NCBI GenBank assembly: GCA_037481875.1
Contig: JBBFKY010000002.1
Span: 415,264 to 479,263 of the forward strand
DNA length: 64,000 nt
Reading direction: 5' to 3'
Source of the DNA: Desulfosoma sp.
GTDB lineage: Bacteria > Desulfobacterota > Syntrophobacteria > Syntrophobacterales > DSM-9756
Under the pieces are notes generated by a model. It had not been told where the DNA came from and made no database searches. It saw nothing but the letters and a program-made list of their open reading frames with translations. Positions 45,293 through 54,632 of this stretch are shown here, piece by piece. Numbering within the stretch: position 1 is the first letter of the stretch; every line of letters begins with the position of its first letter. The translations under genes and the position numbers were made by a program.

Positions 45293-45664
45293 CTATTTGC
45301 GGTGCCAGGTGCCATCAGGATCCTGTATCCAATACCCGGCAGGCTCGTTGGCGGCAATTTGCGCAGCCCGTGCTCGACCCACAATCTCGGGCGTGGTGTT
45401 GTTGCGCGCCGCAATGGTCGAGTACACCATGGCTCGATCTTGATTCTCGGCTTCAACCACATCGGCATGCGGCCTATCGCCACCCCGGAATTCCAAGAAT
45501 CCCCTATTGTTTTCACCCACCAAACCTTGAGCCTTGAGTTGATTGATAATGGGTAAACGAGCCAACATACGAGCTTTGATGTCATCGGCCCAGCCATTGT
45601 GGCTCATAAGAACCAGGCCCAGTAGGGTCGGCACGAAAAGGGCAAGCAATGTGATTCGGCGCAT
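45293..45664 (-). CDS. ydbL: YdbL-like (DUF1318) periplasmic protein
   Basis: 123 residues. A signal peptide (about 1-26, ending GWADD) precedes a helical domain: RMLARLPIINQLKAQGLVGE, NNRGFLEFRG, and VYSTIAARNNTTPEIVGRAR, the DUF1318 pattern. The end WIQDPDGTWHRK is typical. It follows the ynbE-like lipoprotein and ydbH-like gene, reproducing the E. coli ydbH-ynbE-ydbL order. Confidence 0.88.
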   Translation of the reverse strand: MRRITLLALFVPTLLGLVLMSHNGWADDIKARMLARLPIINQLKAQGLVGENNRGFLEFRGGDRPHADVVEAENQDRAMVYSTIAARNNTTPEIVGRARAAQIAANEPAGYWIQDPDGTWHRK

Positions 45665-45673
45665 GGTTTCTCC

Positions 45674-45868
45674 CTATTGTTTTAGCTGTTCCTTGGCGCG
45701 ATCAATGTCTCCGAAAAAGTCTTCCAGATCCTTCTGGACGCGAACATTCACATCGATGGTGATATGAATGGGCTTGACTTCCACCGGGGCCATTTGAACT
45801 TCGTGACGGGTACTGCATCCCATGGGCAAAAGCAGAAGCAGAGCCATGAACATTCGGGGAATGGGCAC
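45674..45868 (-). CDS. ynbE: YnbE-like lipoprotein
   Basis: 64 residues. The start MPIPRMFMALLLLLPMGCST has a lipobox with Cys18; the short mature part VEVKPIHITIDVNVRVQKDL ends in a charged helix. GTG start with AAGGAGG upstream. In E. coli YnbE is an outer membrane lipoprotein that stacks by beta-strand addition on YdbH to form an intermembrane bridge. Confidence 0.85.
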   Translation of the reverse strand: MPIPRMFMALLLLLPMGCSTRHEVQMAPVEVKPIHITIDVNVRVQKDLEDFFGDIDRAKEQLKQ

Positions 45869-45869
45869 G

Positions 45870-48509
45870 TCAACCTCCTTGTTTGATGAGTTCGTATAGG
45901 CGGCGGTATTGCAGAATCCGGTCCAAAGGGAGCCGAAAGTTCACATTCAGTCGAATGCCCTGAAACACGGATCCCGGGGAGTCCGCCGAAACCCTGCCAA
46001 AACCGCCGAGGTCCTGCCTGTAGGTAAAAGGTAAGGCACGACTGGGTTTGCCGTCTAGATCCAGCGTCAAAATCAATAGTTCACCCTGGGTGTTCAGCCG
46101 GATTTTCGCCCACTCGTAATTGAAATCCTTCAGGGCTTCGGAGGCCAGATCAAGGTGCCCGAACTGAGAGGAATCCTTCGGAATACCCGCCAGAAGCATT
46201 TCGGCGCTTTCAATACGCAGAGTGCCTCCTTCACCGGGTGTGGAGTAGAGAAAACCATTGTCAAAGGTCAGGGCTCCTTTGTGATAGCGGAGAGGAATAC
46301 GGCCATTGACCGTGCCGTCGCCCTGCACCTGTTGCACGCCTAGTTGAGCGAGAGCTTGGGCAAGCTGCACTCGGTCGCAATAGAGTTCTATGGACACATC
46401 CTGCATTGCTGGGTTGATGCGAAAAGCATGGACTCCAATCCTCCCGCCGGCCCATTCAAGACGCCCCCCTTCCACAAAAAGTCTTTCTTTCCCTTCCACC
46501 TGGTATCGGATGTCCGCCCGCTCCAGATGCACAGCTCCCAGTTGCAGCCGGCTAAAGCCCAGCTCCTGGTTCGGTTTGGATCGAAAAGTCAGCAGATCGT
46601 CAAAATTCAGAGTCAATGTGCCTCCAATAAGGGTCGTTTGGGATGAAGGATGACGCACGTTTACATCCTGAAGATGGAAACGCAAGGGGATTTCGGGAAC
46701 TCCTCGAGGCGCGTGAAGGTTCGCCTGAAGATCGATGACAGCGGTTCCGATCATGTTTTTAAAACCCGGGAAAAGGCGAGCCAGATCTGCGGGTAGAGAA
46801 ATTTTTTGGAAGGCTCGAATCTGGAGCGTGCTTTCTTGAAGAACCAAAGGAGAGACATGAGCTTTTACGCTGCCCCGCCCTTTCACAAGAGGAAAGAAGA
46901 TCGTGCCGTCCAAATCCAACCCGGCTTTATTCTGCTTCAAAACCCCGTCGATCCTAGCAAGATCCACGTTTTTCCAAGCCGCTGTCAGATCCAGTCGTCC
47001 GGCTTTGGATGAAGGATCAGGCCAGGACAAAGGTAAGTGCAGCCCAACCTCGGCTATGGTTTCCTGAAACCTCGCCCGAAGGGTCGCGTCCAGGAGGGCG
47101 TTGATGGACATGGTCTCTTGAAAGATCGCATCCACGTGACCCGTGAGCTCGGTGCCGGTCATGGAAAACCCCGAAACATCGCCTTCAAGTCCCGCCACAC
47201 TAAAAACGACACGTGCATGGTGTGAAGCGGCATCGAATGAGCCTCGAAATTCCAATCGCAGCCCTTTCAAATCGGCTCGCACCGAGTCCCTGGTCAAGGT
47301 AAGCTTCGGTGCACTGATAACAGCATGCAGCTTTGTCTCGACGTCTTCGTGGTTTATTTCGACGACAAAAGAGAGCGGCTCTGCATGCACACCAACGTTT
47401 GAAAACCCAGGCCATCGCCCTTGAAATGCTTGGGATTCCCCCGTGAGCCGAGCCATCCAGCCCGTGGTCGATCGAGCCCCATGCAGGTCTCCCTTAATGA
47501 GCAGAGGCTCTTCTAGGGCCATGCCCGGCCATGAAGTCCAAGCCGCCTCCCATGAACAGCTCAGGCTTTTCAAGTCGGCAGCCACCATCGGTTTCCGTAC
47601 CGTCAACACCATGGGCCAAGGGCTTTCCAAAAACAAAGGGGACAGGGAAAACGCCGGCGAATCCTCCCAGGAAAAGTTAAGCTCCAGGCGTCCTTTTTGA
47701 GCGATCCTCCCGAAGTCGAAAGCGGCTACCGCTGAATCCACGTGCACTCGGCCATGAAGGCGCGGAAACTGCTGCGGGGACAACAAGGCTTCAAGATCCG
47801 CGGCGATATGTCCGCTGACAGGAACATTCAGTTTCGGAAAAAGAGCGGTCAGCCGTGCCAGGGACAACTGGGGAAGCTGAAAGGCCAAGCGCCCCGAACC
47901 TAATTTTGGATCAGCCTCCAGTGTCAGCGCGAGCTCCTGACCAGCCACGATCAGGCTGCTATGAAATTCAAGGAGATGGGGATCAAGGCGGCCGTGCCCC
48001 GAAAAAGGAATCACCAGACGAGTTTCTTCGGGTAGCAAGATTTGACCTTGGGCGGTCACCTCCGCAATGGCTCGAATGAAGGATCGGTTTCCACCATGGC
48101 CAGGGGCCGAAGAAAAGTCCAGCCCCGGCACATGCCAACCACGCTCGTCATGCGCCGGTTGTATTTCCACACCCAAGAGTTCCACACGATCCAAACGGCC
48201 ACGCAACACACCCGGTAAGGTCCAATCCACCCTTGCAGCTCGCCATCGGAGACCTCCCTCGGTACCCAGACGAAACATACCGGTCTCCAGGCCCGCGAGA
48301 TCCAACCGACGCAAATCCACTTCCAGGGTTGCCCCTGCCAGAGCCCGCTGCAGCATGGGCAGAGCCAGGTTTCGGCCCAGCCAGAGTAAAAGGTGGCTCA
48401 ATCCACACCACAGCAGCAAAACCACAAGACCCACCAGGGCCAAAATCCGTAAAGTCCTGCCGGCACGAGATGCAACCGGCCGTGAAGGTGAAGCCGCATC
48501 CTGAGGCAT
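45870..48509 (-). CDS. ydbH: YdbH-like AsmA-family intermembrane protein
   Basis: 879 residues. One N-terminal membrane helix (about 18-38, ILALVGLVVLLLWCGLSHLLL) is followed by a long repetitive beta-rich region typical of AsmA/TamB-like bridges, ending with LNVNFRLPLDRILQYRRLYE. Together with the ynbE- and ydbL-like genes it probably carries phospholipids between inner and outer membranes (role established in E. coli, inferred here). Confidence 0.85.
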   Translation of the reverse strand: MPQDAASPSRPVASRAGRTLRILALVGLVVLLLWCGLSHLLLWLGRNLALPMLQRALAGATLEVDLRRLDLAGLETGMFRLGTEGGLRWRAARVDWTLPGVLRGRLDRVELLGVEIQPAHDERGWHVPGLDFSSAPGHGGNRSFIRAIAEVTAQGQILLPEETRLVIPFSGHGRLDPHLLEFHSSLIVAGQELALTLEADPKLGSGRLAFQLPQLSLARLTALFPKLNVPVSGHIAADLEALLSPQQFPRLHGRVHVDSAVAAFDFGRIAQKGRLELNFSWEDSPAFSLSPLFLESPWPMVLTVRKPMVAADLKSLSCSWEAAWTSWPGMALEEPLLIKGDLHGARSTTGWMARLTGESQAFQGRWPGFSNVGVHAEPLSFVVEINHEDVETKLHAVISAPKLTLTRDSVRADLKGLRLEFRGSFDAASHHARVVFSVAGLEGDVSGFSMTGTELTGHVDAIFQETMSINALLDATLRARFQETIAEVGLHLPLSWPDPSSKAGRLDLTAAWKNVDLARIDGVLKQNKAGLDLDGTIFFPLVKGRGSVKAHVSPLVLQESTLQIRAFQKISLPADLARLFPGFKNMIGTAVIDLQANLHAPRGVPEIPLRFHLQDVNVRHPSSQTTLIGGTLTLNFDDLLTFRSKPNQELGFSRLQLGAVHLERADIRYQVEGKERLFVEGGRLEWAGGRIGVHAFRINPAMQDVSIELYCDRVQLAQALAQLGVQQVQGDGTVNGRIPLRYHKGALTFDNGFLYSTPGEGGTLRIESAEMLLAGIPKDSSQFGHLDLASEALKDFNYEWAKIRLNTQGELLILTLDLDGKPSRALPFTYRQDLGGFGRVSADSPGSVFQGIRLNVNFRLPLDRILQYRRLYELIKQGG

Positions 48510-48524
48510 GTTCGACCCTTGGAC

Positions 48525-49460
48525 TTATTCTCTCAAGCCTGCCACAGATCTTCCTTTAAGGCTCGTGGTCATGCTAGGTATCGGTGCTTCCAGAAGTGGC
48601 AACGACCAGGTTTTTGTTCCCATGATGCCGCGAAGCGCAGCCGGCAAATCCGCCGGAAGAGCGACAACTTTTGCGTTCTGAGATTCCGCGAGCGCTTTCA
48701 CGCTTTCCACGTAACGTTCCCCTAAAATGAACATGAGAGGCAGCGGGTTGTCTCGAGCAGCCTCCACAATCAACTGAATGGCTTTCTTGTTTGCCTCAGC
48801 CAGAACAATCTTCGCTTCGGCATCCCGCCGGGAAGCTTCAAGACGTCCTTCGGCTTGCAAAACGGCAGCGGTTTTTTCCCCTTCGGCCCGTGTGACCGTC
48901 GCCCGGCGTTGCCGTTCAGCCGCTGCCTGTTCTTCCATCGCCTTTTGCATGGTTTGAGAGGGCGCGATGTCTTGAATCTCAACGGTTTTAACGGTGATGC
49001 CCCAATCGGCGATATCGTCGGAAATGGCTTCCTTGAGTTTGGCCTTGATGACTTCCCGCGAAGATAAAGCATCATCCAGGTCCATCTCCCCGATGATGGC
49101 ACGCAAGGACGTCTGCACAAGGTTTTGAATGGCGAGAATGTCGTTTTCCACACCGTATACAGCTTTTTCCGGCGAGACGATATCGATGTAAGCGACCGCA
49201 TTGGCTACGATGACCGCGTTGTCTCGAGTGATGACTTCCTGGGATGGAATATCCAGCACCAAGTCTTTGGTAGGGACCTTGTAGGCCACCGTGTCCATAT
49301 AGGGAATAATCAGATGAAGTCCTGGCGTTAGGGTCTTGTGGTATTTTCCCAGCCTTTCCACGACAAATTTATCGCCTTGGAGAACGGTTCGCACCCCCAT
49401 AATGATAGTTACGAGAACCAGAACGAGAAATATCAGAGCAAGAATCAATCCGGGTGTCAT
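48525..49460 (-). CDS. qmcA: SPFH/Band 7 domain protein (paraslipin)
   Basis: 311 residues from ATG 49460 (AAGGAGG upstream). One membrane helix (ILALIFLVLVLVTIIMGVRT) anchors the SPFH domain (VVERLGKYHKTLTPGLHLII, SQEVITRDNAVIVANAVAYI), then a coiled coil rich in Ala/Glu (EEQAAAERQRRATVTRAEGE). It forms membrane microdomain oligomers. Paired with an NfeD protein, as is usual. Confidence 0.92.
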   Translation of the reverse strand: MTPGLILALIFLVLVLVTIIMGVRTVLQGDKFVVERLGKYHKTLTPGLHLIIPYMDTVAYKVPTKDLVLDIPSQEVITRDNAVIVANAVAYIDIVSPEKAVYGVENDILAIQNLVQTSLRAIIGEMDLDDALSSREVIKAKLKEAISDDIADWGITVKTVEIQDIAPSQTMQKAMEEQAAAERQRRATVTRAEGEKTAAVLQAEGRLEASRRDAEAKIVLAEANKKAIQLIVEAARDNPLPLMFILGERYVESVKALAESQNAKVVALPADLPAALRGIMGTKTWSLPLLEAPIPSMTTSLKGRSVAGLRE

Positions 49461-49474
49461 GATGCTTGCCCTCC

Positions 49475-49918
49475 TTACATGGGGCAAACCACAAGAACGT
49501 TGCCGACAATATCCACAACCTGGACTCGGTCTCCTACCGCCACGACTTTTCCCTCGTGCACCAAACAAGACCATTCTTCGGCTCCGAGAAGAGGGACCCA
49601 AAAGCGAACTTTTCCCCGCCTTTGTCCTACCGACGTCTCCATGACGTGACCCACGGCTCCCACGACAGCTTCCCTGGACAGTCCGGCTTTGGTCTTGTCA
49701 GCCGTACGGGGCTTGATGAAAAGAAGCAACAGTCCCAGCAAGGCAAGGGATAGCAAAGCCCAGAAGACCAATTGGTATGTGAGGGAAGGTTCTGTAACCG
49801 TCCGAAGCCATCCCACGAAGATGGCGGCAACACCAAACCAAACGATGACAAAGTTGGGGACAAAGATTTTAAGGATCACGAGCATCATCCCCAGAGAGAT
49901 CCAAACCCAGTATGGCAT
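49475..49918 (-). CDS. NfeD family protein
   Basis: 147 residues. Three membrane helices (YWVWISLGMMLVILKIF, FVIVWFGVAAIFVGWL, VFWALLSLALLGLLLLFI) are followed by the OB-fold domain VVGAVGHVMETSVGQRRGKV, ending VGDRVQVVDIVGNVLVVCP. No protease domain is attached. GAGGTG lies before ATG 49918. It sits 14 bases upstream of the SPFH gene. Confidence 0.9.
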   Translation of the reverse strand: MPYWVWISLGMMLVILKIFVPNFVIVWFGVAAIFVGWLRTVTEPSLTYQLVFWALLSLALLGLLLLFIKPRTADKTKAGLSREAVVGAVGHVMETSVGQRRGKVRFWVPLLGAEEWSCLVHEGKVVAVGDRVQVVDIVGNVLVVCPM

Positions 49919-50200
49919 TTTTTCACCTCGAAGACTTTTTTCGCTAACAAGAATCGATGCCTTCCAAGCCCTTGGGCCTAGGGCGGCCCCAAAAGGCACA
50001 CCCTCAAATTCGAGCATCGCTGAGAATCTTCTTTTTCGGCGTCAGGGCCATCAACCATGGTTCTCAGCATACCCGATACCATGCTTTTAGAGGCATCCCC
50101 TACGAATTCTGATCCCCTGGGCAAAGGCTCTGGACCCGTGACACGAACCACCACCGACCCTTATGGGCGCTCTTTTTGTTTCCTTAGTTTCAGTACCGGG

Positions 50201-50383
50201 TTAGGGGTTGCGGTTGGAAGTGTCTTGTTTCTCCCATTCCCTGCCGCAGTGGGGACACCTTCCGCTTTTGAGGTGTGAGGCCACTTTAAAGGATGCGCCG
50301 CAGTGCGTGCAGCGTCGGCTGACCTTGGACCTTTTCTTTTGTGGTCTCAAAAGCAGAATCAAGCTACTGAGAAAACCTCCCAT
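50201..50383 (-). CDS. Small zinc-ribbon protein (60 aa)
   Basis: A hydrophobic N-terminus (MGGFLSSLILLLRP) precedes CTHCGASFKV and GRCPHCGREW, two CX2C knuckles making a zinc ribbon. GTGAGG lies 6 bases before the ATG. It starts 7 bases after the antiporter stop, so it is in the same transcript. The function is unknown. Confidence 0.75.
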   Translation of the reverse strand: MGGFLSSLILLLRPQKKRSKVSRRCTHCGASFKVASHLKSGRCPHCGREWEKQDTSNRNP

Positions 50384-50390
50384 GAAAGCC

Positions 50391-52382
50391 TCACAATTTG
50401 TGGGAGAGAAGCAAGTGAGCTTGGCGAAGTTGCTCCGTCGTACCTATGAGCACCGTCTGGTCCCCTGGGTTTAAAACCGTATCAGGTCCAGGATTGGGCA
50501 TCAGCATTCCGTTTCGGCCCAAAGCCAGAACAGTCACACCGATGTTTTTACGCAGTCCTAATTGCCCGATGGTTTTCCCGGCCGCCCGTGACTCGGGAGA
50601 CACTCGAAAAGATCGAATTTCCACACCGGGCAAGGCCTCGGCAATGTCGCACCAACTAAGGCTCGGCAAATATGGAGCGCTCAAGGCCTTATACCCTTCT
50701 GCACGAATTTCCTCCACTACCCGTTCCACATCCTCTTTGGGAACCAGATATTTGCTGAGCACACGGCTGAAAATCTCTATGGAAGTTTCCAGTTCTTCAG
50801 GTACGACTTCATCGGCGCCCAATTGCGCCAACCGATCCATTTCAGAAAGAAACCGAGTGCGCGCAATGAGATGCACCGCAGGAGCCTGAGCCTTGACGGC
50901 TGCTGTGATGCGCCGCACCGAGGCCGAATCCGCCAAGGAAATCACCACTACGCGAGCCGTGTGCACGTTGGCATGTTCCAAGATGGTGGGCTGAGAGGCA
51001 TCACCGAAAAAGATAATTTCCCCTTTTTTCTTTTCGGAAACAACCGTGGAAGGATTCATTTCCACGATACAGTATGGAATTTGACCGATGCGAGCGGCTC
51101 GAGCCAGATTGCGCCCCACGGGGCCGTAACCCACAATAATGAGATGGTTGGCAAGATCCAATTTCCTATCGGAAGAAAGCTTGACCGTATCGGCCAGGAG
51201 GCCGTGGCGAATCTTGTGGGGCCAGGGCAGGGATTCCACCTTGGCCGCCCAGGATGGGGCTCGAGCGATCAAGAAAGGGGTCACCAACATGCTCAGTGTG
51301 GAGACGCAGAGAAACAAACTTGCGTGAGCCCCGCCGAGAACACCGTGGGCTAAGCACACGGTGCACAGCACAAAGGAAAACTCTCCGATTTGAGAAAGCA
51401 CCAGTCCCGAAGCGACAGCCACTCGAATGGGATAGCCCATGAGCAGCACCACCAGAATACAAAGGAACCCTTTCAAAGCCAAGGCAGCCAGGGTAAACAT
51501 GGTCACAAGTGCCGCGTTTTGGGCGATAAAGGAAAGGTCAAGGATCATTCCGACGGAAATAAAAAAAAGACTTGTGAAAAGATCCTTAAAGGGAAGCATG
51601 TTGGCCAAAGTCTGATGGCTGTATTCGGATTCAGAAAGCATTAAACCGGCTAGAAAAGCACCCAAGGACAGGGACAAGCCCGCCGTAGAAGTGATCCAGG
51701 CCACACCGAAGCAGACAAGAACCGATGTCAGAAGGAACAACTCTCGGCTTCGCGTCATCACCACTCGATGAAGCACTCGAGGCAGAAGCCATCTTTGCCC
51801 TGCAAACACCAAGAGCAAAATCCCGGCTGATTTCAGCATAAGCACGGTCCACGCCAGAAGAGGGTTAGCCTCACGGCCGGAAAGCAAGGGAATAAGAAGC
51901 ATCATGGGGACCACCGCGACGTCCTGGAAAAGCAAAATCCCCAGGCTCATCTGCCCATGAACGCCGTCCAGTTCCATGCGGTCTTGAAGAATTTTGAGGA
52001 CGATGGCCGTACTGCTGAGAGCCACGAGGAATCCCAAGGCGAGGGCGGTCTGTTCGCTGCTGACGACCTGTCGAAAAATAGCCCATACGGTCAAAGTGGT
52101 GAGACCTACCTGCAATCCGCCTCCAAGAAAGACGATGCGTTTGATGCGCATCAATTCCGAAAGGGAAAATTCAAGTCCGATGGAAAACAACAGCAGCACC
52201 ACACCCAATTCAGCCAGAAACTCCACCTGTTCGCTGGATTGCACCAAACCGAGTCCATGGGGCCCTGCTAGAGTCCCTGTGAGTAGGAAGCCCACCACAC
52301 TGGGAAGTTTCAGCCGGTAACAGATGAGGCTCACCAGCACCCCCAAACCGAAAACCACCAAAAGATCATTCAAAAGATGCAC
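50391..52382 (-). CDS. CPA2 monovalent cation:proton antiporter with TrkA-N and TrkA-C domains
   Basis: 663 residues. About 12-13 membrane helices fill residues 1-385 (VFGLGVLVSLICYRLKLPSV, GVVLLLFSIGLEFSLSELMR, ALSSTAIVLKIL, FLAGLMLSESEYSHQ). A TrkA-N/RCK domain follows with LIIVGYGPVGRNLARAARIG (about 410), and a TrkA-C domain ends the protein (GKTIGQLGLRKNIGVTVLAL). This KefB-like architecture exports K+ or Na+ in exchange for protons, regulated by ligands on the cytosolic domains. Confidence 0.93.
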   Translation of the reverse strand: MHLLNDLLVVFGLGVLVSLICYRLKLPSVVGFLLTGTLAGPHGLGLVQSSEQVEFLAELGVVLLLFSIGLEFSLSELMRIKRIVFLGGGLQVGLTTLTVWAIFRQVVSSEQTALALGFLVALSSTAIVLKILQDRMELDGVHGQMSLGILLFQDVAVVPMMLLIPLLSGREANPLLAWTVLMLKSAGILLLVFAGQRWLLPRVLHRVVMTRSRELFLLTSVLVCFGVAWITSTAGLSLSLGAFLAGLMLSESEYSHQTLANMLPFKDLFTSLFFISVGMILDLSFIAQNAALVTMFTLAALALKGFLCILVVLLMGYPIRVAVASGLVLSQIGEFSFVLCTVCLAHGVLGGAHASLFLCVSTLSMLVTPFLIARAPSWAAKVESLPWPHKIRHGLLADTVKLSSDRKLDLANHLIIVGYGPVGRNLARAARIGQIPYCIVEMNPSTVVSEKKKGEIIFFGDASQPTILEHANVHTARVVVISLADSASVRRITAAVKAQAPAVHLIARTRFLSEMDRLAQLGADEVVPEELETSIEIFSRVLSKYLVPKEDVERVVEEIRAEGYKALSAPYLPSLSWCDIAEALPGVEIRSFRVSPESRAAGKTIGQLGLRKNIGVTVLALGRNGMLMPNPGPDTVLNPGDQTVLIGTTEQLRQAHLLLSHKL

Positions 52383-52548
52383 AACCCATCCCTCCAGTTT
52401 CCTCGGACATAAGCCTTTTCAAGACTTAGCCCATGAGACCAACTTTAACGCCTGGAGTCAAACCCAATCGACCCGGAAACTCATTGGTTTTCAAAACCAT
52501 GGACCGCTGGCAAGCTTCACCGATGTTTTTACGTTTTCGGGGGATTCA

Positions 52549-52573
52549 GGGGCGGACACGCCGGTCCGTCCCC
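52549..52573. repeat. Dispersed GC-rich palindromic repeat (copy D)
   Basis: GGGGCGGACACGCCGGTCCG followed by TCCCC, an imperfect palindrome of the family seen at 8262, 34175 and 45191. Confidence 0.6.
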
Positions 52574-52597
52574 TGCGAGGTTCTCTTGTGGAAGGGG

Positions 52598-53380
52598 TCA
52601 GAAGAACAGGATTTCGCCCACAAGGTAGGTTTTGGCTTTTCCGGCGATTTCCACTCGATCGCCCAAATCCCGACAAAAGAGCTCACCGCCTCGAGCCGAA
52701 ACCTGAAGCGCATGAAAAGACGTTTTCTGGAGCACCTCTTTCCAATAAGGCACCAGGGATGTGTGAGCCGATCCCGTCACGGGATCTTCATTCACACCCA
52801 CTTTAGGCGCAAAAAACCGCGACACGAAATCCACGTGATCTCCTGGAGCCGTAACGATCACGCCACGAGCCGGCAATTGGGCGAGGCGCTCCAGATTCGG
52901 TTGAAGATCACGAATATCCTTTTCCGATTCAAAGACGATCAGATAATCCGTCTTACCCTTCAACGCCTTTAATGGCCTTGCGGAAAAGCAGGCTGTGATC
53001 TCGTCGGACAAGGGTATGGGTGTCAGAGTGTCCTTGGGAAAATTCATGGCCAAAAGGTCACCTTGACGGGTGACCGTCAGAAGGCCGCTTTTTGAGTGAA
53101 ACGCCACAATCTTTTCCTTGTAACCTAGGTGGTGGAAAAGCACATGAGCTGAAGCCAACGTGGCATGTCCGCACAGGGCTACTTCAACCCTGGGCGTAAA
53201 CCAGCGAATAGCATAGCCGCTTTCCACGGGAAGGAAAAAAGCCGTCTCCGAAAGGTTATTTTCGAAAGCAATATCTTGCATCGTTTTGTCCGGCAACCAC
53301 TGGTCTTTCAAAGGGCACACCGCCGCCGGATTACCTCGAAACAGCACGTCCGTAAAAGCATCCACCTGATAGAGTTGCAT
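52598..53380 (-). CDS. PhzF-family isomerase
   Basis: 260 residues from ATG 53380. YQVDAFTDVLFRGNPAAVCP, the catalytic glutamate in NNLSETAFFLP, RWFTPRVEVALCGHATLASA, and EDPVTGSAHTSLVPYW are the PhzF fold motifs in order. The family includes isomerases acting on small acids. Phenazine synthesis genes are absent, so the substrate is unknown. The frame extends to 53428 without ribosome site. Confidence 0.92.
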   Translation of the reverse strand: MQLYQVDAFTDVLFRGNPAAVCPLKDQWLPDKTMQDIAFENNLSETAFFLPVESGYAIRWFTPRVEVALCGHATLASAHVLFHHLGYKEKIVAFHSKSGLLTVTRQGDLLAMNFPKDTLTPIPLSDEITACFSARPLKALKGKTDYLIVFESEKDIRDLQPNLERLAQLPARGVIVTAPGDHVDFVSRFFAPKVGVNEDPVTGSAHTSLVPYWKEVLQKTSFHALQVSARGGELFCRDLGDRVEIAGKAKTYLVGEILFF

Positions 53381-53442
53381 TTTCACCCCTTTCATGGAAG
53401 GTTGTCTCCAGAGGCGCAAACTGTTCAAGTCCGTTTTTGGGT

Positions 53443-54627
53443 TTAAGGTTCAAAACGAACGGGTATCGTGATGGTGCGACCGTCCCGATCCAGTGTAAAC
53501 ACCATTTCGGGAACCGGCCTCTGAAAAAGCCGATGCAGACTTTCCAAATCCCTCACCGATTCTCCGTCCACCGCCATAATCATGTCCCCGGCTTGAAATC
53601 CGGCCAGGTCGGCTCGACTGCCCGAAACCACTTCCACCACGCGCAGCCCATCCCCCTTTGGATTCCGTTCCAGGCGCACACCCAGACGCCGCCCATGGCC
53701 TTCGAAAGGTTTTTGCGCAGCCGTTACCACCAAAAAATCGGCTACTTCCGCCGTGACCTGATCCGGTTCTTCATTAATCGCCACAGGTATGACCACGGCA
53801 TAACGATGTTCCACACGACGACGTACCCTTTCGGGAATCCCGAACCTTTGATTGACATGCCCTTTTCCGGCCAGCACCACCACTTGCCGAAAAGGTTCCT
53901 GCACCAACCACATCGCTATGGTTTCGGCCATGGTTTCATCCCACACAAGCTGCGCCTCATAGAAAGCTTGCAGATCTCGAATGCTTCCAGGCACATGAGC
54001 CTTGAATTCCTTTTCCACATAGGATCGATACACCTCATCGTCCAGATAAAAGTGTCCGGCAATGGAACGGCGTTCCTCAGCATTTAGAGACGCCAGGCCT
54101 TGTCGCGACACCTTTCGCACCACTGCCGGAGGTGCATTGAGAGCCCGCATGGGGATGGATTTTTCTCGAGCCAAGGCAAAAACGGGCCGATACAGGGCAA
54201 AAGGAAAGCCCCAGTTGTCTTCCCAAAGGACCGCATTCAGAAAAGATGTCTCATCGAGATTTCCTTCTACCCATCGGTCCAAATCGCCTTGGGTGGATCG
54301 CGGAAGCATTTCCACACCCACACCAATATTTTTGCCACGCTCCCAAAGTCCTTCCACAATACGTCGCTGAATTTCATGATCCGAAGCCCTTGCGTGGACT
54401 TCCCCCACATAGATGACCCGCATCTTTTCCAACTCCGAGAGCAATTCCTCGAAGCTGATTTTCTTTCCCGTATGAAGGTTCACGATGTCGTGAATCTCCG
54501 GCTTGAAGGGTAAAACATGGACGAACGCCCCTTCACGGGATTTCTCTAGACCCGCACAACCCCAAAGGCCAAACGAAACGCTTAGAAAAAAGATCAGAAT
54601 CAACCGCCTTCCTCTGTCATGTTTCAT
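53443..54627 (-). CDS. ChaN-family lipoprotein with C-terminal PDZ domain
   Basis: 394 residues from ATG 54627. A lipoprotein signal ends GLWGC (Cys24). The ChaN domain shows VIYVGEVHARASDHEIQRRI, EMLPRSTQGDLDRWVEGNL, WDETMAETIAMWLV and VVLAGKGHVNQRFGIP with the conserved His/Glu residues. A PDZ domain (about 320-390, GSRADLAGFQAGDMIMAVDG) closes it. ChaN binds heme dimers in Campylobacter; the PDZ addition is common in deltaproteobacteria. It starts 5 bases after the gene at 54633-55583. Confidence 0.88.
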   Translation of the reverse strand: MKHDRGRRLILIFFLSVSFGLWGCAGLEKSREGAFVHVLPFKPEIHDIVNLHTGKKISFEELLSELEKMRVIYVGEVHARASDHEIQRRIVEGLWERGKNIGVGVEMLPRSTQGDLDRWVEGNLDETSFLNAVLWEDNWGFPFALYRPVFALAREKSIPMRALNAPPAVVRKVSRQGLASLNAEERRSIAGHFYLDDEVYRSYVEKEFKAHVPGSIRDLQAFYEAQLVWDETMAETIAMWLVQEPFRQVVVLAGKGHVNQRFGIPERVRRRVEHRYAVVIPVAINEEPDQVTAEVADFLVVTAAQKPFEGHGRRLGVRLERNPKGDGLRVVEVVSGSRADLAGFQAGDMIMAVDGESVRDLESLHRLFQRPVPEMVFTLDRDGRTITIPVRFEP

Positions 54628-54632
54628 GGGTA

